Part shown: in pieces, positions 62,637-64,000 of the stretch
Layout: the number at the start of each line of letters is the position of its first letter
Position numbering within the stretch: position 1 is the stretch's first letter
Assembly (NCBI GenBank): GCA_025642065.1
Contig: JAODUP010000270.1
Location: 190,001-254,000, forward strand
Length of the DNA stretch: 64,000 nt
Direction of reading: 5' to 3'
Origin: Paralvinella palmiformis
Lineage: Eukaryota; Annelida; Polychaeta; Terebellida; Alvinellidae
Program-made: the position numbers and the translations under genes
The notes under the pieces: model-generated
Database searches by the model: none
What the model saw: only the letters and a program-made list of their open reading frames with translations
What the model was told of the DNA's origin: nothing

Positions 62637-64000
62637 CACAAAGCCATATATATGTCATGGTATGGTTGTGAAATTTCATTAAAAAACTTCAGTTGAATCT
62701 AATCTCAAAAAATACATGTTTATGGTTGCAGTATTAATTTTTAAATTAATGATTAGTACAGCCCCGATTTAACACAAAGTGGAAACCAAAAATAATTTGT
62801 TTAGATTTGGGAAAACATGTAGCAAAGTGCTCTAGCAAACCTCATAAAATATGACCCTCTGTATTTTAGATACCGTTCGTGCTCGTATATGATACAGGGT
62901 CAGTATATCGGTCAATATCGCAGGAAACTACCTAACTTGAATAGAATACGATGCAGAATTTAATACTTTTGAAAGATGTTATTTTCATAAATATGGTGTT
63001 GTCTTTTTGACTTGGCATGTTGAAATTATCAATAACTAGAGGTAGAGATATGTATATGTAGAACTGGTTTTAAAGCCAAAGACATCAGCAATACATGTAC
63101 ATAAAACTAACTATGGAGACAGCTAATCATGCTGAAATTGTTAATTATTGCTGATAAATGCGAATTAAATTGATCTGTTTAGTAGAAACACGAGTAGATC
63201 TAACTGAAATATAAAAACAAATAGTGCATATTATCGCTCACCAGACCAGACAACTTTTAGGCTGACTCGAGTATAAGTTCAAATAGCGAAAAATGCATTA
63301 TTTGAAGGATTAAAACCTTGTCTTTTACATAAGTATGTAAGTACGTACGATACAACAATACTGTAATGTTTGTGACAGCCAGATTCATATTTTACTCCTG
63401 CGAGCCAGGTCTTGAACCCCGAATTGCTCAACTCTAAATAAATTATAACTAACCATGAGTGGATTTAAAAGAACATGCTTTGCCTTGTTGACTGTGCATG
63501 ACTAGAAATGACTACTGGGTTATTGTTACATTTTCAGATCTTCCAGCTGGTAAAGAGGTGAAGTTCCTGGTTGGTTTTGCAAATAAAGGTGCAACCAAGT
63601 TCGTTGTTGAGTCTATGGATGCTGCTTTCCGTTATCCACAGGATTATAGCTTCTATATCCAGAATGTATGCATTTACCATCATTTTGCACCTTTGGTCAC
63701 AGCCTAGATTTCTCAATAAAATAGTTGTTTACATCTTTGGAACAATGTCAAATTGATGTAGTTGTTAGAGGAGCATTTATAATACGCATGTTGTATGATG
63801 AGTGTGTCATTGTTATTGCAGTTCACAGCTTTGAAGTATGACCACATTATTGAACCAGCGAAGGAGGCTACCTTTGAGTATAGCTTTTTCACAAGCGAAA
63901 CTTTTAATGCCTCGTCCCTTTGGTCTGACCATTAACCTGAATTACAAGGATGCTGTAAGTGTATTTGACATTCTTTGTGGCATATATTCTTCATAAAATA
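59200..64000 (+). CDS. SSR1: SSR1 / TRAP-alpha, translocon-associated protein subunit alpha; first five exons, 3' end outside window
   Basis: TRAP-alpha is a single-pass ER membrane glycoprotein of the TRAP complex, which sits beside the Sec61 channel and helps nascent secretory proteins enter the ER. The spliced frame gives a hydrophobic signal peptide (residues 1 to about 24), a Glu/Asp-rich luminal stretch (about 26-83), then the conserved luminal domain with blocks [24 protein letters not shown] and FYIQNFTAL, followed by [12 protein letters not shown] recognise these from vertebrate TRAP-alpha. N147-F-T is the conserved N-glycosylation sequon. Introns 1-4 are 2773, 101, 1151 and 156 bp, all GT-AG with matching phases (1, 0, 1, 0). 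The start has G at -3 and opens directly into the signal peptide. The transmembrane segment and cytosolic tail must lie downstream of 64000. The frame breaks inside exon 5 (see that entry). Identification is strong; completeness is not. Confidence 0.95.
59276..62048 (+). other. SSR1: SSR1 intron 1
   Basis: AT-rich intron of 2.77 kb bounded by GTACG and AAG. It holds no recognisable exon. A small SINE fragment (TTTTACAGCCACTGTTG) lies at about 61849-61885. The minus-strand 67-residue frame at 59606-59809 is not similar to anything I recognise. Confidence 0.8.
61849..61885 (-). mobile_element. SINE 3'-end fragment in SSR1 intron 1
   Basis: GTTTTACAGCCACTGTTGTA, then CACATGGGCTGA, resembles the 3' end of the SINE body in minus orientation. 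It is too short to date or classify. Confidence 0.4.
62049..62197 (+). CDS. SSR1: SSR1 exon 2 (acidic luminal segment)
   Basis: This exon follows a pyrimidine-rich acceptor (CTTTTAAG). With the leftover base of exon 1 it reads [20 protein letters not shown] and continues with DDEEEGD and further acidic residues. Vertebrate TRAP-alpha is also acidic just after the signal peptide, although the exact residues vary. The donor is ACG|GTTAGT, phase 0; 149 bp. Confidence 0.85.
62299..62386 (+). CDS. SSR1: SSR1 exon 3 (poly-Glu, then start of the conserved luminal domain)
   Basis: Acceptor TTTTCTAG. The exon starts with seven Glu codons (GAA/GAG) and Lys, continues [20 protein letters not shown], and ends in phase 1 at ACAG|GTTAGT. 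The segment around DTYILFI matches the family's beginning of the folded luminal domain (human: DTTILFVKG). The glutamate run is encoded by GAA repeats, so length variation between alleles would not be surprising. Confidence 0.88.
62387..63537 (+). other. SSR1: SSR1 intron 3
   Basis: AT-rich intron with an (AT)n tract at about 62606-62632. No other feature is recognisable. Confidence 0.8.
63538..63665 (+). CDS. SSR1: SSR1 exon 4 (conserved luminal core)
   Basis: Acceptor TTTTCAG, donor AAT|GTATGC, phase 0. The exon reads [20 protein letters not shown], then [20 protein letters not shown] and IQN. This is the most family-specific part of the window. The same bases have stop-free shadow frames on both strands, which are not genes. 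Confidence 0.95.
63822..63954 (+). CDS. SSR1: SSR1 exon 5, carrying a one-base frameshift
   Basis: Acceptor TTATTGCAG, donor GCT|GTAAGT. The incoming frame gives [20 protein letters not shown], then SFFTSETFN, and then loses family similarity and stops at TAA 63933-63935, about residue 185. From 63910 the next frame reads [15 protein letters not shown], which matches the conserved block following this position in TRAP-alpha, and runs in phase 0 to a good donor. The exon is 133 bp; 132 bp would keep the frame. One extra base therefore lies between about 63890 and 63910, near short A and T runs. A sequencing or assembly slip is more likely than a lost gene, because everything else is intact. 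Confidence 0.85.

Overview
The window is eukaryotic, animal nuclear DNA, probably from a mollusc or other lophotrochozoan. This assignment is an inference, not a demonstration. It rests on GT-AG spliced exons, a very high density of microsatellites ((GT)n, (AT)n, (GA)n, (GATA)n, (TCAG)n), many minisatellites, and tRNA-derived SINEs with (ATG/ATC)n tails. There are no bacterial operons, no CRISPR array and no rRNA. I see no intact transposase or reverse transcriptase.

Only one protein-coding gene can be identified with confidence. It is the 5' part of SSR1 (TRAP-alpha, the alpha subunit of the translocon-associated protein complex of the ER), on the + strand from 59200 to beyond the right edge. 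Five exons are visible. They encode a signal peptide, an acidic luminal stretch, and the start of the conserved luminal domain with its N-glycosylation sequon. About 140-150 bp upstream of the ATG there is an exact ERSE-II element overlapping a CRE/ATF-type palindrome, with further CCAAT boxes and an ETS site. This is what a secretory-pathway gene under unfolded-protein-response control might be expected to carry. Exon 5 as given contains a one-base frameshift (an assembly error or an allele-specific lesion), which truncates the frame before the conserved PRPFG...NLNYKD block.

The remaining 59 kb is non-coding as far as can be read. 1-13.4 kb is relatively CpG-rich single-copy DNA broken by SSRs. 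13.4-15.5 kb is a run of tandem arrays: degenerate (TCAG)n, a 17-bp array, a 55-bp array with a homogenised core, and a 32-bp array. 15.5-25 kb is single-copy and SSR DNA with SINEs and a CpG-rich TATA-bearing candidate promoter near 20.8 kb. 25.3-26.1 kb is a pentanucleotide tract followed by a 19/57-bp higher-order minisatellite. 26-33 kb is SINE-rich, and three insertions with readable target-site duplications occur in the window. Further minisatellites lie at 30.9-31.3, 35.6-36.1 (34-bp units in a 170-bp higher order), 40.0-40.7, 48.2-48.9, 53.2-53.4 and 53.5-54.1 kb. 54.2-59 kb is low-copy flank leading into the SSR1 promoter.

Most open frames outside SSR1 are repeat translations or fall within the length expected by chance. 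I did not find a new multi-gene system here. The strongest leads are the ERSE-II/CRE promoter, the exon 5 frameshift, a two-subfamily tRNA-SINE, and the homogenised or higher-order minisatellites.
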